Shown: in pieces, positions 1 through 10,232 of the stretch
Numbering within the stretch: the stretch's first letter is position 1
Layout of the letters: each line of letters starts with the position of its first letter
DNA from: Tenodera sinensis
Taxonomy: Eukaryota; Arthropoda; Insecta; Mantodea; Mantidae
DNA length: 64,000 bases
Direction: 5' to 3'
Assembly (NCBI GenBank): GCA_030765045.1
Contig: CM060961.1
Location: 31,603,305 to 31,667,304, forward strand
The notes under the pieces: model-generated
The model's input: only the letters and a program-made list of their open reading frames with translations
Told to the model about the DNA's origin: nothing
Database searches by the model: none
Position numbers and translations under genes: made by a program

Positions 1-313
1 AGCAATTTTTTTTCTGACATGAAGATTATAAAATGTAAAAGCAGATCATGATTGACAGATAAAAATGTATGCACTGTTGTATGTCAATTTGTTAATTAAT
101 AAAGCGAATAATTAGATGAAAACTTAATACTAAAGCCCTCTAAGTCTGTATACAGCTATATATGAAATCAAATGTGCATTAGATAAGCTCCTACACTGCC
201 ACTGCAGCTTAGAAAACCCTCCTTTGAACTGTGCATTGTGTGTACGCTGGATTGCATTCAGTGATATCACCATTCCTGCAATCGCAATGACTGCTGGAAT
301 AAAGAATTGGATA
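1..313. other. unassigned AT-rich DNA
   Basis: I see no coding region, RNA gene or recognisable repeat here. The sequence is AT-rich. Confidence 0.5.
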
Positions 314-655
314 ATTCAAACAAATTACAAGGAATATCTTGGAAATGTTTAACCCCACAAAAATATATTTACATAAATTAAGAAAATATCTTACACACAG
401 GCATTTTAATAATTTCCAAAAAATGTTCCATGTAAAGGGTAGTTTGAGATGGGGATTTCTTTAACCAAAATCTTTCTTTCATCGTTGTAAATGCTGAACT
501 GATCCTCCCCCCTCCCCCACACACACCTTTTCCTAAGAGCTTTTTTTTATTAAGAGTATCAAAGCATGTATTACTGGTGAAATCTCAATATCAAATTTTT
601 GGGTGGAATACAATATTTCTCTACTTACTGCAACCACACAGTAAAGAAAGTAACA
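314..655 (-). repeat. GTm family copy, head half
   Basis: Read on the minus strand, it starts with the family head near 655 and runs through the ATTCCACCCAAAAATT block and the AAACTACCCTTTACATGG block. It stops at the ACAAGGAATATCTT block. The usual simple-repeat position holds a short GTGTGTG run followed by GGGGGAGGGGGG. The tail half is missing. Confidence 0.75.
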
Positions 656-1165
656 ATTTAAAATGAATTTCAATATCACTCAATATACTTTATCTTATTA
701 GGACATGATTTGCAAACCTTTGTTCACTTCATGGTGATGGAACAATGTTCTAAGGTATGAATTAGTGAATCAGATTGAGTGATACTGCAACTCGTTACTT
801 CATTGTGTGTATTCTAAAAATCAAATAAGTGATAAAGCATTAACAATTTTTCAAGTTGGGTGCAGCATAATTCACCAATTTATTTTTCTTCAAAGGTATA
901 AAAATTTCTTGGCCTTTGCACAAATGCTCCTTACAACTGGAAACCAATCAATAGACAAATATGAGATCAGCATTACCCCTAAAGGAATATCTACTACAAA
1001 ATATTTTGTCACAAGGAGTATTATGGAACAAAATACTACATAAATTTGTTCTTTTTCACTCGCAACCTAACATCTCTTTAAATTTAACACCCTGGATTAC
1101 GTAGTTTCATTAAAGCTTAATACCAGAGGGCTAAGCTTGCACCTCTGCTCTTTGTAATTGGTCTA
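656..1165. other. unassigned DNA
   Basis: No gene or repeat recognised. A 78-codon open frame (807-1043) has no family motif and is probably chance. Confidence 0.45.
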
Positions 1166-1335
1166 CTACGTACTTACAGGAAGTAGAGAAAATATTGTAT
1201 TTCACTGAGATTTCACTTGAAATACATGCTTGGGGCCCCTTGAATTTAAAAATCTTTACAGGTGTGTATGTCTGTGAATAGAGTAACTCAAAAATGTAAC
1301 ATTGGCCAACTGTATTCTCCTATACTCAACTGTAC
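1166..1335 (+). repeat. GTm family fragment, head end
   Basis: It contains GGAAGTAGAGAAAATATTG, a shortened GAGATTTCACTTGAAATAC block, a brief GTGTGTATGT and GTGAATAGAGTAACTC. It is diverged and truncated soon after the simple-repeat position. Confidence 0.65.
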
Positions 1336-1725
1336 CCATAAAGAAATATGAAACAAAAGCACTTCTACACAAAAGCACTGGGTGTGCAATGGTCTGAAAT
1401 TGTAAATATATGTTTACATGTCCTAAAAGACTCTTTATATATTTTAAATAATCACTTGTATTCAATGTGTTAACTGTTATCTTCTTGTTATAATCTTTTA
1501 ATGTTTTAGATATTTTGAATATTAATTTTAATAATTTTTTTTCTTCTTCTTAAAATTGAATTTGTCATATATCTCTGTATTCTGGATCTTTATGGTCACC
1601 TGCAATGTCAGGCAGATGTCACAATTTTTGTTTGTGAAATATATATATATTCATTAATATTGATAATGAGTGAGTGGAGGAAGGCATTTGAGCGCACACA
1701 TTAGATTCTCTAGGTTAAACTATGC
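1336..1725. other. unassigned AT-rich DNA
   Basis: AT-rich, with a short ATATATAT run near 1640. No gene or known repeat seen. Confidence 0.45.
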
Positions 1726-1965
1726 ATCTATGGCCCACCTCAGTAGCATGACAGTGTGTCTGCCTCACATTCAAGAAGTCGCGAGTTTGAATCTTCCTTA
1801 GGGTAAGTTATCCAGGTAAGGTTTTTTCTGAGGTTTTCCCTTATCCTAAGAAGACGAATGTCGGGTAACTTAAAGCTTCATGGTTCTTGGGCTCATTTGA
1901 GTATCATTTCACCTGTTTCATTCATTCACCGTCTGATGACATTACGTTAGAGGATGTTAAAAAAA
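1726..1965 (+). mobile_element. SINE, family 3 (tRNA-derived)
   Basis: A diverged tRNA-like head is followed by a box-B-like GCGAGTTTGAATC and a conserved body: GGTAAGTTATCCAGGTAAGG, CCCTTATCCTAAGAAGACGA, ATGTCGGGTAACTTAAAGC, then a TTCATTCACCGTCTGATGA end. The same body recurs at about 28095-28260, 39085-39215 and, split by another insertion, 57062-57780. It ends in an A-rich run near 1960. Confidence 0.7.
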
Positions 1966-2400
1966 AAAAAAAAATCTATGAATTACTCGCATTACACAAG
2001 ACAAACTCTCATTTAGTGATTAAATCACCTGTATCATCACCTTTTCAAGAGGGGTGCAATTTAATAATTTAGGATGATTTTTAAGTCAATTACACATTGC
2101 TTACACTAACAAACCATGTTTCAAAACTATCATATTCAACTTATATTTGATTGCCGACTTATTGTTAATGTGAGTGGTAGCCCTCTTGTGGTGGTTTCAA
2201 GAACTTGCTGAAAAATGAGAAGCGGTTGTAAAGAAAGTCATTTAATGTATTGCAACATGTTTACTAATTTAAGAAACTGTCTTAAAATAGCAGGTTAAAT
2301 CTTTTGAGTAATCACACTGCCTCTTGAAAGCAAATTATATGACTTTGCTTGCCTAAGTTACAATTTACAACAAATTAATCACATAAGTATGGCACGTGTA
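1966..2400. other. unassigned DNA
   Basis: No gene or repeat family recognised. Confidence 0.4.
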
Positions 2401-3470
2401 ATCCAAACTCCATAAGAAATCTCTAAAGTGACAGCTGCAGCACACTATGAAAGCTAATGTGCCAAATGTTGGGAGCATTCTCACAATAATACATTGCAAT
2501 GGAAATTCAGTCACCGAAGAGTCAAAAAAATTATGCTTGGTGTTTTGTCTGTCTGTGTCCTGGGCACTTGTTGCCGTCTGCCAATATAAAAAGGTACCGA
2601 TGAAGTCATACAACACCTTTTATACTACTTTTAAAGGGTTTACTTACCAACTTAATGAAAGGAGATGCTGGAACTTGCCACTGTTGTCGTCTGTAAAGTT
2701 TTGGCACCCTTTTAGGAAACTATCCATCACTCACCAAAGTCCATGTTGAGAAATGCTAGCAATTTCCTGGTGAGTATTTTGTTTAAATTCTTCCAGGATG
2801 TGAGGGTTTGTCTTGTACACTTTATATTTTAAGTTACCTCATAGATAGTAATTGCTTGTTGGAGAAATCTTTCTATACTAATGGTGCACCATATACCAAC
2901 TTTCTCACCATGAAGGGGTACTTTAAGAACATTAGGTGCTGGGTTATGGGATCAACATTTTATGCCTGCACATACATTTATATGAATACAATTTTGCCCT
3001 TTTTTAGACAACACACAGGGAGCATGATCTTGCCTGTTTTCGAAAAGACTGCAACAGTTCATATGGCCAATCTTTCGATGAGAACAAAGTGTGTTTCAAG
3101 AGAATTATTAGTACAAATCTGCGGCTACCTCGGTCCCATGACTTAAATCACTGTAATTTCTATCTCTTGGGTAACTTAAAACAAAGTGTATAAGACAAAC
3201 CCATACACCCTAGAAGAATTAAAATAAAATATCTGGCAGGAAATTGTCAGCATTTCTCAACGTGAACTACGATGAAATGGATAATTTCCTAAAGAGGTAC
3301 CAAAAATGTATGGCAGTGGCCAGTTTCAGCATCCACTTTCATAAAGTTTGTAAGTAAAGCCTTTAAAAGTAGTCTTAAAGAAGTTGCATGGTTTCATCTG
3401 CACCTTTCTATGATAGTGGCAGACAGCAGAGTGCAGAGGACACAGACAGTCAAAACACTGCATAGTCTGG
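2400..3470 (+). mobile_element. IS630/mariner-like transposon remnant with long inverted arms
   Basis: The plus strand at about 3020-3350 reads, across several frameshifts and stops, as the C-terminal half of an IS630/mariner-like DDE transposase. Recognisable pieces are TATVHMANLSM (family FQQDGATAHTA) followed by a damaged PRSPDLNPCDFYLWG block, a proline-led LEEL segment and a terminal FLKRYQKCM block. The left part (about 2535-2815) is the inverted complement of the right part (about 3190-3465) at roughly three-quarters identity, so the element is a large inverted repeat around a central 370 bp. Either the family has long terminal inverted repeats that include transposase coding sequence, or two copies lie head to head. 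No intact protein remains. Confidence 0.6.
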
Positions 3471-4280
3471 TTCGTAAGTTTTTTGCTCTCCCAGTACAAC
3501 AGCATGTAGAAGAAACAAGTTGTGGGGCAAGGCATTACTCGATACACTCAGCAATGCACATGGATTGGTGGCGCTATTATCATGGTTACACACATATTGT
3601 ACACTGGTTAGGCAGAACATGCATAGTTCCTCCTTTGGCCAAAACACAATCTGAGGTAGAATCAGGAATAGAATAACACTGTCTGGAGTAATATTGTGCA
3701 GCTTTCAGTTTTCGAAAGTTGTCTCTAAGAACACTCCACTCATTCAAAACTGTTTTGTACTAATTTCACAGGCATCTCAGGAATGGAAACACAGATTTGT
3801 TTTTAAGTGTTTGGTGCTTGAAAGGAACATTAGATTACGACAGACCACCAATAACTAGTAATTAACGCCACATGCAGTATACAGCTGAAAACTCTGATAT
3901 TAAAAAACTGCCCTACATTATAATTCTGGTCCACAACCACTTCAATTTCTGAGAAGTGCATCATCAGAGCAACTACCCATGAAACCAATCTGTTTAGAAT
4001 GAGCAGCATGTTTCTTTAAAGTATTTCCATTCATTGCAATTAAATACAGGAAAACAAAGCACCCTCTGAGGTAGGTATAAATTAAGTATGCTTCATTTAA
4101 CAATTTTTTATTGTGGGAAATATAGCAGTCTGGCAAACTAGTCACAAACAACTATCAAACTGAATCTCTAGGAATAAATTATTACATGAATCAAGGCCAC
4201 AGATTCATTTGCAAAAACAAAATTTCAATCTATAAATGTATTACAAACATCTCTAAATGATACACATTTTATACCTATAA
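3471..4280. other. unassigned DNA
   Basis: No gene recognised. Short open frames on both strands lack family motifs. On the minus strand this is the region downstream of the Uba1 3' end. Confidence 0.4.
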
Positions 4281-4282
4281 AG

Positions 4283-4288
4283 TTTATT
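4283..4288 (-). terminator. candidate polyadenylation signal for Uba1
   Basis: AATAAA on the minus strand lies about 650 bases past the Uba1 stop codon, a plausible 3' UTR length. An alternative ATTAAA at 4326-4331 lies about 20 bases before a run of ten or more A's (minus strand, about 4296-4306). If that run is a fossil poly(A) tail, the whole locus would be a retrocopy. Confidence 0.35.
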
Positions 4289-4940
4289 TTGTTTCTTTTT
4301 TTTTTAATATTTGTTTTTAAAACACTTTAATTGAACTGCACTCTCAATGTATTGTGAAGTACAAAGCTATACAATAATTTAGATTCATGTCTCAAACAGA
4401 TTTAATTACTTCATTATACTACAGTAAATGTTAGATTTAACTCCTCTGAAATAAATGCTCATTAAAACACACTCATGTTACCTTTCAAATATATAGCTTT
4501 CTGAAATTAAAATTAAGTGATATGCCAAGAACAAAACTACAAGTGCCTGAATGCTTCATTTGGTCACAATAAGATAAGGCAACTGTATGACCATTACATG
4601 CTCAGATGTGGAAGTATTTTGACAATGCTTTACATTTGAGAAAATCTTTTTTCCTTTATAATTCTACACTTCAGATGTAAAAACATGAGCAATGCAATTT
4701 CAGAACTGAATATTAAGATGCAGAATGCTCAACACTGTAAAGTACACTTAATTAAACACAATTTGCTTATCACTGGGATTTTGCTGTAAATGACCTCCAA
4801 TACAAAAGCCTAATAATATCTACAGAAATGTCTAATTCCAAAGATATGAGAGAAAACATGAAGCACAACTCATACTGGACACAATTATATTTAGAGAACA
4901 GCGATAAAAATGTTCAAAATACTTTGGTGGAACACACAGC

Positions 4941-7900
4941 TCAGTTTTGGGGCAGAGTGTAACGCACATATGGAACTTCTACATCATTGCCATCACTATC
5001 ATTACAGCACAATTCGAAAACAAGTGCCTTCACATGGGGCTCAAGCTTCTTTTTGGAAACTTTCTTCACCACTTCCGACATGGGTAAGTTCATTCTCTCA
5101 ACACATTTTGCCTTGGGCATGAAGAAAGAGTATAACATACAAACTCCTTGTGATAACATGGTGATCTCCAAGTTGAATTTATCCTTGAAGTAATCGAGGA
5201 ACTCTCTCAGCGTCAACTCTCCAGTAACCTCAAATCTGTCCCACAGCGTCCATTCCACATCGTAGTACTTCAACTTCGGTGCAGCAATTGGTTCCGAAAA
5301 GCCAAAGAATGGCAAAGCAAGATTAACAAAGCCATTTTTATATGGCTCTAATGTTTTAAAGCCTTGAGCAAGTTTGTATAGCTCCAGACAAACCAAGCCA
5401 CCAACAACAGATGTTGTAGTGGCAATTGCAGGGATTATTTTTCCTGCAATCAGTTTGCTCTTGTGACGATCTGCTGGTGGAATCTTGTAGTTAGCTGCCC
5501 TCAGATTTGATGCAGCAACAATGAAGTCCATGTGGAAATTAGTGTCATCGTCCTTTTCAAATTCCAGTGGCTTAATCGTTAGGTCCTTCAGTTGTTCTCT
5601 GGAAGGTAGTTCATTTTTCAGTTGATTTATTCTGTCACTGTCGACGCTTCCTGTACCATTTGAAACTTGCATTTGGGAATCTGTAACAGCGATCTTCACT
5701 CCTGATTTTGGTTTGAATTCTGGAACCACTACTTTATCCGCCATCTCTGCAATTGCTGCTCTGTCTCGGTTTTCTGGTAATCCATAAACCTGTGCCTTAA
5801 GATTCGCAGCAGCAACAACATAGTCCAAGTGAAGGGGATCACTGGAAGAAAATTCCAATGGCGTTGGGCATCGTTTGGGTCCTGACCAGAATGGTTGTCC
5901 ACTTGAAGTCAGCTGATCTGGTGGGAAGTTGAAAAGCAGTTGACGTATCTGGTCACTGTACTGCTCTTGCCAGTGACAGCGTGCCCATTTAACACAATCT
6001 TCAAATGCATGGGGTCGGTGATCTACTAGAGCTTGTTTGACAGATTCAAGTACCTCCAACGGTTGTACCCCAGGCAGTTTGAGGGTGTTCTCCACAAACT
6101 GTGGTTCAGCCAAATATCTTGCTGCATTTTCTGCCGCGTGCCGGAACAGTCCTTCAAAGTTATCACGAGCCCACTGCAAGGTGTGTTCAATAGCATTAGG
6201 AAAGTTCTTCAGTGTACAAATTGGAATGCTCTTCTCTGGAGGATCCTGAGATGAACTGTACGATTCTGTGAGGAATGGAACCACTACTTGCGTATTTCCT
6301 TTGGTACCAAGAGTACCAGACTCCAGAAGTGGCAAGCGGTAATACACACAGCGGCGATCCATGTAAATACGAGCATCAACATTGTCTAGTGCATTAGCCA
6401 CACCATCAAGAGATTCAAAGAAAGCATCGTCATACATAGGCTCTGTTTCTGGACCAACTCTATTTTCATGGGCTACAACATTAACATTAGGATTCATTCG
6501 ACGTACAGCTCTAGCTGCACATGCTGACTTAGGTCGCTGCACATCAGACGGTCGAAAGAGAAACTGTCGATTAAGATTGGACTTCTCGATCAAATCCATA
6601 TCTGTTATAGTGACCTTCCCTCCTTCCATTGCACCCACACCCATCATTGCAAAATTCTTAAGCAATTCACATCCAATTGCACCAGCACCAACAACAAAGT
6701 ACTTCAGGTTTCCTAAACGCTGCTGGAATTTATTTCCAAACACAGCCACTTGGCCATCATAGCGACTTCCAGATGCCTTACATTCTGCTTCTGACATACT
6801 TGAAAGATCAGGTGGTAGGCATTCCAAGGCATCAAAATAAAGCCATTGATGTATAGGGCCAAACTTTCCACTACACGCTTTCATTACTTCCTGGGCAACA
6901 ACACCTCCAATAAATGCATTTAATGGCGGAACATCACCTGCTGAAATTTTGGCAAAGATTTCCAAAAGCTTTTTATCTATCTCTGTATCATTTCCACCAT
7001 TTATCTGCACTGTTTTTGCCAAAGCAGCAAAATTATCAGCATCCTCTTGATTCCATGGTATTGGCAAGCGACCACTCTTTTTCACAAAGCTATGCAATGT
7101 AATAAATGCCAAATGAATTTGAGCAGGTCGTTCAAATTTAGAAAAATCTGTCATTACATATTCAGGTTCTTTAATTGAATCTTTAAGTGATTTAAAATGA
7201 ATATTTTTTGGCACCTTTACTTGGGTGACAATTCCACCACGTTCATACTCAGAAAATTCTCTTGTATCACCAATACTGAAGGTATATGGACCTAATACTT
7301 TAATTTTCTTAGGCTCGCACCCATTTAACTCAGTCATACCTTGAACTTCGCTGAATGTGACATAATCTCCATCCTCCAGGCCATGGCGGGTGTCATCTAG
7401 GCATGTTACAACACCTTCTGCTTCCTTCGAAACGCTTGCTACCATTGCAGAGACTGCATTCTCACCAGTAAGGTCCACAACAGTGAAATTCTCTCCAAAA
7501 TCACAAAACACCTGGGCAAAAAGTCCTCTTGTATCAGCAATGATAAGGGCAATATCATTTGCATGTGTCACTTCTGAAACGCGCATCTGCTCTTCTAGAC
7601 TGCTACTTGTCAAAACTACTACTCTGAATTCCTTTAAAAACTCTTCCGTAAGCTGACCTGTGTATGCCTTAGTGGGGACATAGTTGTTAAGCTCGGATAA
7701 CTGCTGCAGGCATGCTTCAGCTCTATTCTTTCCTATATCCGCTTCTGTCAGATAAAACTGGGATGTCAAATCAGCGACCTTGCATTCAGTTTCGTCGTGC
7801 AGTGTCACAGATTTTACTCCTCCTAAAATAACGTTTTTAGCCACTTCTACCCCAAGTCCACCCAAACCAGAAATAAGGACATCAGAAGTGGCCATACGCC

Positions 7901-8102
7901 GCATGGCCTCGTGGCCCAGTACATAAAGCTGCCTTGAATACAATCCCTCGTCAATATCTTCATTGGAATGAGCTGACCCATTCTGCGCCATGTCTGAAGA
8001 AGCCCGTGAAACGGATTTCGCTGCAGTGGAGTCTCCCGTAGCAACTTTCCGCTTCTTGGCAGGAGGATCAACGGGCTTGTCCACCCCTTCAGCACTAGAC
8101 AT
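4941..8102 (-). CDS. Uba1: ubiquitin-activating enzyme E1
   Basis: This 1053-residue protein adenylates ubiquitin with ATP, holds it as a thioester and passes it to E2 enzymes, the entry step of ubiquitin conjugation in nucleus and cytosol. Visible in order: a basic KKRKV nuclear-localisation-like stretch (16-20); the DEGLYSRQLYVLGHEAMRRM start of the inactive adenylation fold with GLGGLGVE (79-86); the active fold with GAGAIGCELLKNF (472-484), TDMD (500-503) and NLNRQFLF (509-516); catalytic Cys629 in PICTLKNFPNAIEHT; and the C-terminal ubiquitin-fold domain (about 950-1053). Human UBA1 has 1058 residues. The frame stays open to 8207, but only from a GTG. The first ATG is at 8100-8102 in a weak context (CCG before ATG). 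Met38 (codon 7989-7991, GACATGG) is in a strong context and matches the cytoplasmic-isoform start of other animals. There is no intron and no break, so this is either an intronless gene or a recent intact retrocopy. Confidence 0.96.
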   Translation of the reverse strand: MSSAEGVDKPVDPPAKKRKVATGDSTAAKSVSRASSDMAQNGSAHSNEDIDEGLYSRQLYVLGHEAMRRMATSDVLISGLGGLGVEVAKNVILGGVKSVTLHDETECKVADLTSQFYLTEADIGKNRAEACLQQLSELNNYVPTKAYTGQLTEEFLKEFRVVVLTSSSLEEQMRVSEVTHANDIALIIADTRGLFAQVFCDFGENFTVVDLTGENAVSAMVASVSKEAEGVVTCLDDTRHGLEDGDYVTFSEVQGMTELNGCEPKKIKVLGPYTFSIGDTREFSEYERGGIVTQVKVPKNIHFKSLKDSIKEPEYVMTDFSKFERPAQIHLAFITLHSFVKKSGRLPIPWNQEDADNFAALAKTVQINGGNDTEIDKKLLEIFAKISAGDVPPLNAFIGGVVAQEVMKACSGKFGPIHQWLYFDALECLPPDLSSMSEAECKASGSRYDGQVAVFGNKFQQRLGNLKYFVVGAGAIGCELLKNFAMMGVGAMEGGKVTITDMDLIEKSNLNRQFLFRPSDVQRPKSACAARAVRRMNPNVNVVAHENRVGPETEPMYDDAFFESLDGVANALDNVDARIYMDRRCVYYRLPLLESGTLGTKGNTQVVVPFLTESYSSSQDPPEKSIPICTLKNFPNAIEHTLQWARDNFEGLFRHAAENAARYLAEPQFVENTLKLPGVQPLEVLESVKQALVDHRPHAFEDCVKWARCHWQEQYSDQIRQLLFNFPPDQLTSSGQPFWSGPKRCPTPLEFSSSDPLHLDYVVAAANLKAQVYGLPENRDRAAIAEMADKVVVPEFKPKSGVKIAVTDSQMQVSNGTGSVDSDRINQLKNELPSREQLKDLTIKPLEFEKDDDTNFHMDFIVAASNLRAANYKIPPADRHKSKLIAGKIIPAIATTTSVVGGLVCLELYKLAQGFKTLEPYKNGFVNLALPFFGFSEPIAAPKLKYYDVEWTLWDRFEVTGELTLREFLDYFKDKFNLEITMLSQGVCMLYSFFMPKAKCVERMNLPMSEVVKKVSKKKLEPHVKALVFELCCNDSDGNDVEVPYVRYTLPQN

Positions 8103-9037
8103 CGGACACAATGGCCGTTTTATCAGCCAATTTTGTTTTAGAACACTAAAGTTGTTCCACTGATTATACGAATTCTGTTTAAGGAATGTGATGCAGCTAC
8201 TTTTCACCGACTACAAAGAAGACAACTGAAGCGTGCTTGGCAAATTACATACCGGAAGTCCAAGTAATTATGAAAAGATTATTCACCAAATTGGTTTTAA
8301 ACTTTTTCTACCTATCACTTTTAAGGCGAAAACATATGATAAAATGACTTTACATATGTATATATTCATAAGTATATATAACACTCCATAATATTTCACC
8401 ACATTTTAATCAATATCGCAATGCAAAGACAACATGACTCATCATCTATAGCAGTAAATTCTCATAGCGCTTTTCCTACTTACGTCATCCAATAGATGGC
8501 ACGGTAATTCTTAGATGACAGATCACTGCACGACAATCAAGGTAGCCAACTTACACGAAAAGTTGCGTAACTTGGCCCGCGAAATTTGAGTTGTCCACTT
8601 CCTAAACTACTGCCAGTGTTTGAATAGTCAAATGTTGTGTGGTTAATTATAACAATTAATATTTATGCAAAAAATTTACAAAATATATTATAATGAGTCA
8701 TTCGTAAATATTATAAATATTATTAATTGCACATTGAAAGCTCATGAAACATTGACAACTACTCGTGAACATTTCTTGCGCTGAAAAGGATTGAATAAAA
8801 AGCAAGTTTTTAAAATCTTTTTTCGAATAAACTTTGTTCTTTGTAAACTCGTCCGTTTTTCTACTATGTTCCTGCTTCAACAAGAACAACATATTTTATA
8901 CCTAGGAATAATTGTCTATGGCCGGGGGCTCCAAATACTTTAAAATTAATTTAATATTATATTTCTGCATTGTTTATTTGGTCCATTCAATGCAAAGGCA
9001 TATCTAAGTAGGTATGAGTAATTTATCGTAAATTAAT
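8103..9037 (-). promoter_or_regulatory. upstream flank of Uba1
   Basis: It presumably holds the 5' UTR and promoter. I see no convincing TATA box. The 8460-8600 stretch is somewhat less AT-rich than its surroundings. No exon or target-site duplication matching the 3' flank could be found by eye. Confidence 0.3.
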
Positions 9038-9174
9038 TTTTACTTTCTCTATTGATAAGTAGAAGGAAGTATTGTATTCCACCCAAAAATTGATGTCGAG
9101 ATTTCACCGGAAATATATGTTTGAGACCTCCTGAATAAAAAAAAAAGCATTTTTAGAAAAAGGTCCGTGCGCAC

Positions 9175-9223
<49 letters not shown>

Positions 9224-9925
9224 TGTGTGTCTGTCAGTCTGTGGATAACATAACTCAAAAACGAAAAGTCGGCTAAACCCAAAGTTGGCATTTAATTTAA
9301 TGTCTTTCAAGGATGCGACATGAAGATTTTGAAGAAAGTAGCCCCACTCTAAACTACCCTTTACATGGAAACTTTTTCACAAATTTTGATTTTCTTGAAA
9401 ATGGCTCTAATGATTTTGATTAAAATGCCATATGTTTAAGATCTTTGTATGACAAATGAAATGTATAGTTTGAATTTTCTGGCCATAGCCTATGCAGTCC
9501 TATTTATTCTGGATGACTTTTGAATAACTCGTAAACTGTAAGAGACAGACAAAATCTTACTATATAAAAAATGTAGATATCGCTAAAACACACAGTTTAT
9601 GCCTAAATATTTTTTTTTTGTAGAGTGAACTATTTCGGACATATTCATTGTTATTTGTGTCAGTTTTGAAAAATTAAAAGCTTTGGTGAAATGGATCATC
9701 ATTCGTTTTTTTATATGTGAAGTATGCAAAGAGAACGGGGCCTCAAACCTTTAAAAGATTTTACTATCACTCAGAGGCTACTGTATTCTAATATTCCCCT
9801 TGCACCTACAAGGAAACAAGCAATAAGATAATTTCTACAAATGTTTATCTCATTTAACACAAAGAGATTACAGGAATAAGAGATTGTAAGAATGGTTAGT
9901 ACAAGAGTAGAGAAAGTCATATCCT
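9038..9925 (+). repeat. GTm family, full-length copy
   Basis: This is the cleanest reference copy, from head TTTTTACTTTCTCTA to tail AGTAGAGAAAGTCAT, 0.89 kb. Blocks in order: TATTCCACCCAAAAATT, GAGATTTCACCGGAAATAT, GCATTTTTAGAAAAAGGTCC, a GA tract then GT, GATAACATAACTCAAAAACG, AAACTACCCTTTACATGG, CCATATGTTTAAGAT, a short-frame region and TTCCCCTTGCACCTACAAGG. ACTTTCTCTAC near the head is inverted as GTAGAGAAAGT near the tail. No coding capacity is seen. Confidence 0.85.
9177..9230 (+). repeat. (GA)n(GT)n microsatellite inside GTm
   Basis: About 22 GA units then 5 GT units, at the position where other copies carry GT, GACA or CG-rich tracts. Confidence 0.95.
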
Positions 9926-10020
9926 TTTTTTCTAATAATATGCACATTAGTATCAATTTTGAAACCTAAATAGATGTATTATTATTTACATTTTACTGCA
10001 CATGTTTAATACTAACCTAA

Positions 10021-10232
10021 AGTGTTTTTCAAATGGGAAGGAGTTTGTCCTTGAGCGTCTCCAGGCTGGTAACCAATTGGAGTCCTGTTGTGTTGTCATA
10101 TTGGTTTTCCCTTAAGTGCGACTTGATGCATGCCAAGAAATATGAAGAGTGGGGGTAATGAGCTTGCAACGCTGTGCATGTAAACGTATCTCATTGGCTG
10201 CAGATCAGAACTCTTCCCATTTGAAAAGCACT
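10021..10232. mobile_element. MITE with about 20-bp terminal inverted repeats
   Basis: The left end reads AGTGTTTTTCAAATGGGAAG. The right end, inverted, reads AGTGCTTTTCAAATGGGAAG, a 19 of 20 match. The 212-bp interior has no coding frame. TA dinucleotides lie at or next to both ends, compatible with a Tc1/mariner-type target, but no clear duplication can be assigned. Confidence 0.7.

Noticed and set aside
8103..8207. 35-codon N-terminal extension of the Uba1 reading frame
   Set aside because: It begins with GTG, not ATG, on the coding strand. The first ATG is at 8100-8102 and gives the family's usual length.
8103..9037. Target-site duplication proving Uba1 retroposition
   Set aside because: I compared the sequence after the possible poly(A) run (near 4280-4300) with the 5' flank by eye and found no matching direct repeat.
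9177..9230. Tandem repeats considered as a CRISPR array or satellite
   Set aside because: Simple dinucleotide tracts in a eukaryotic genome. No repeat-spacer structure occurs anywhere in the window.
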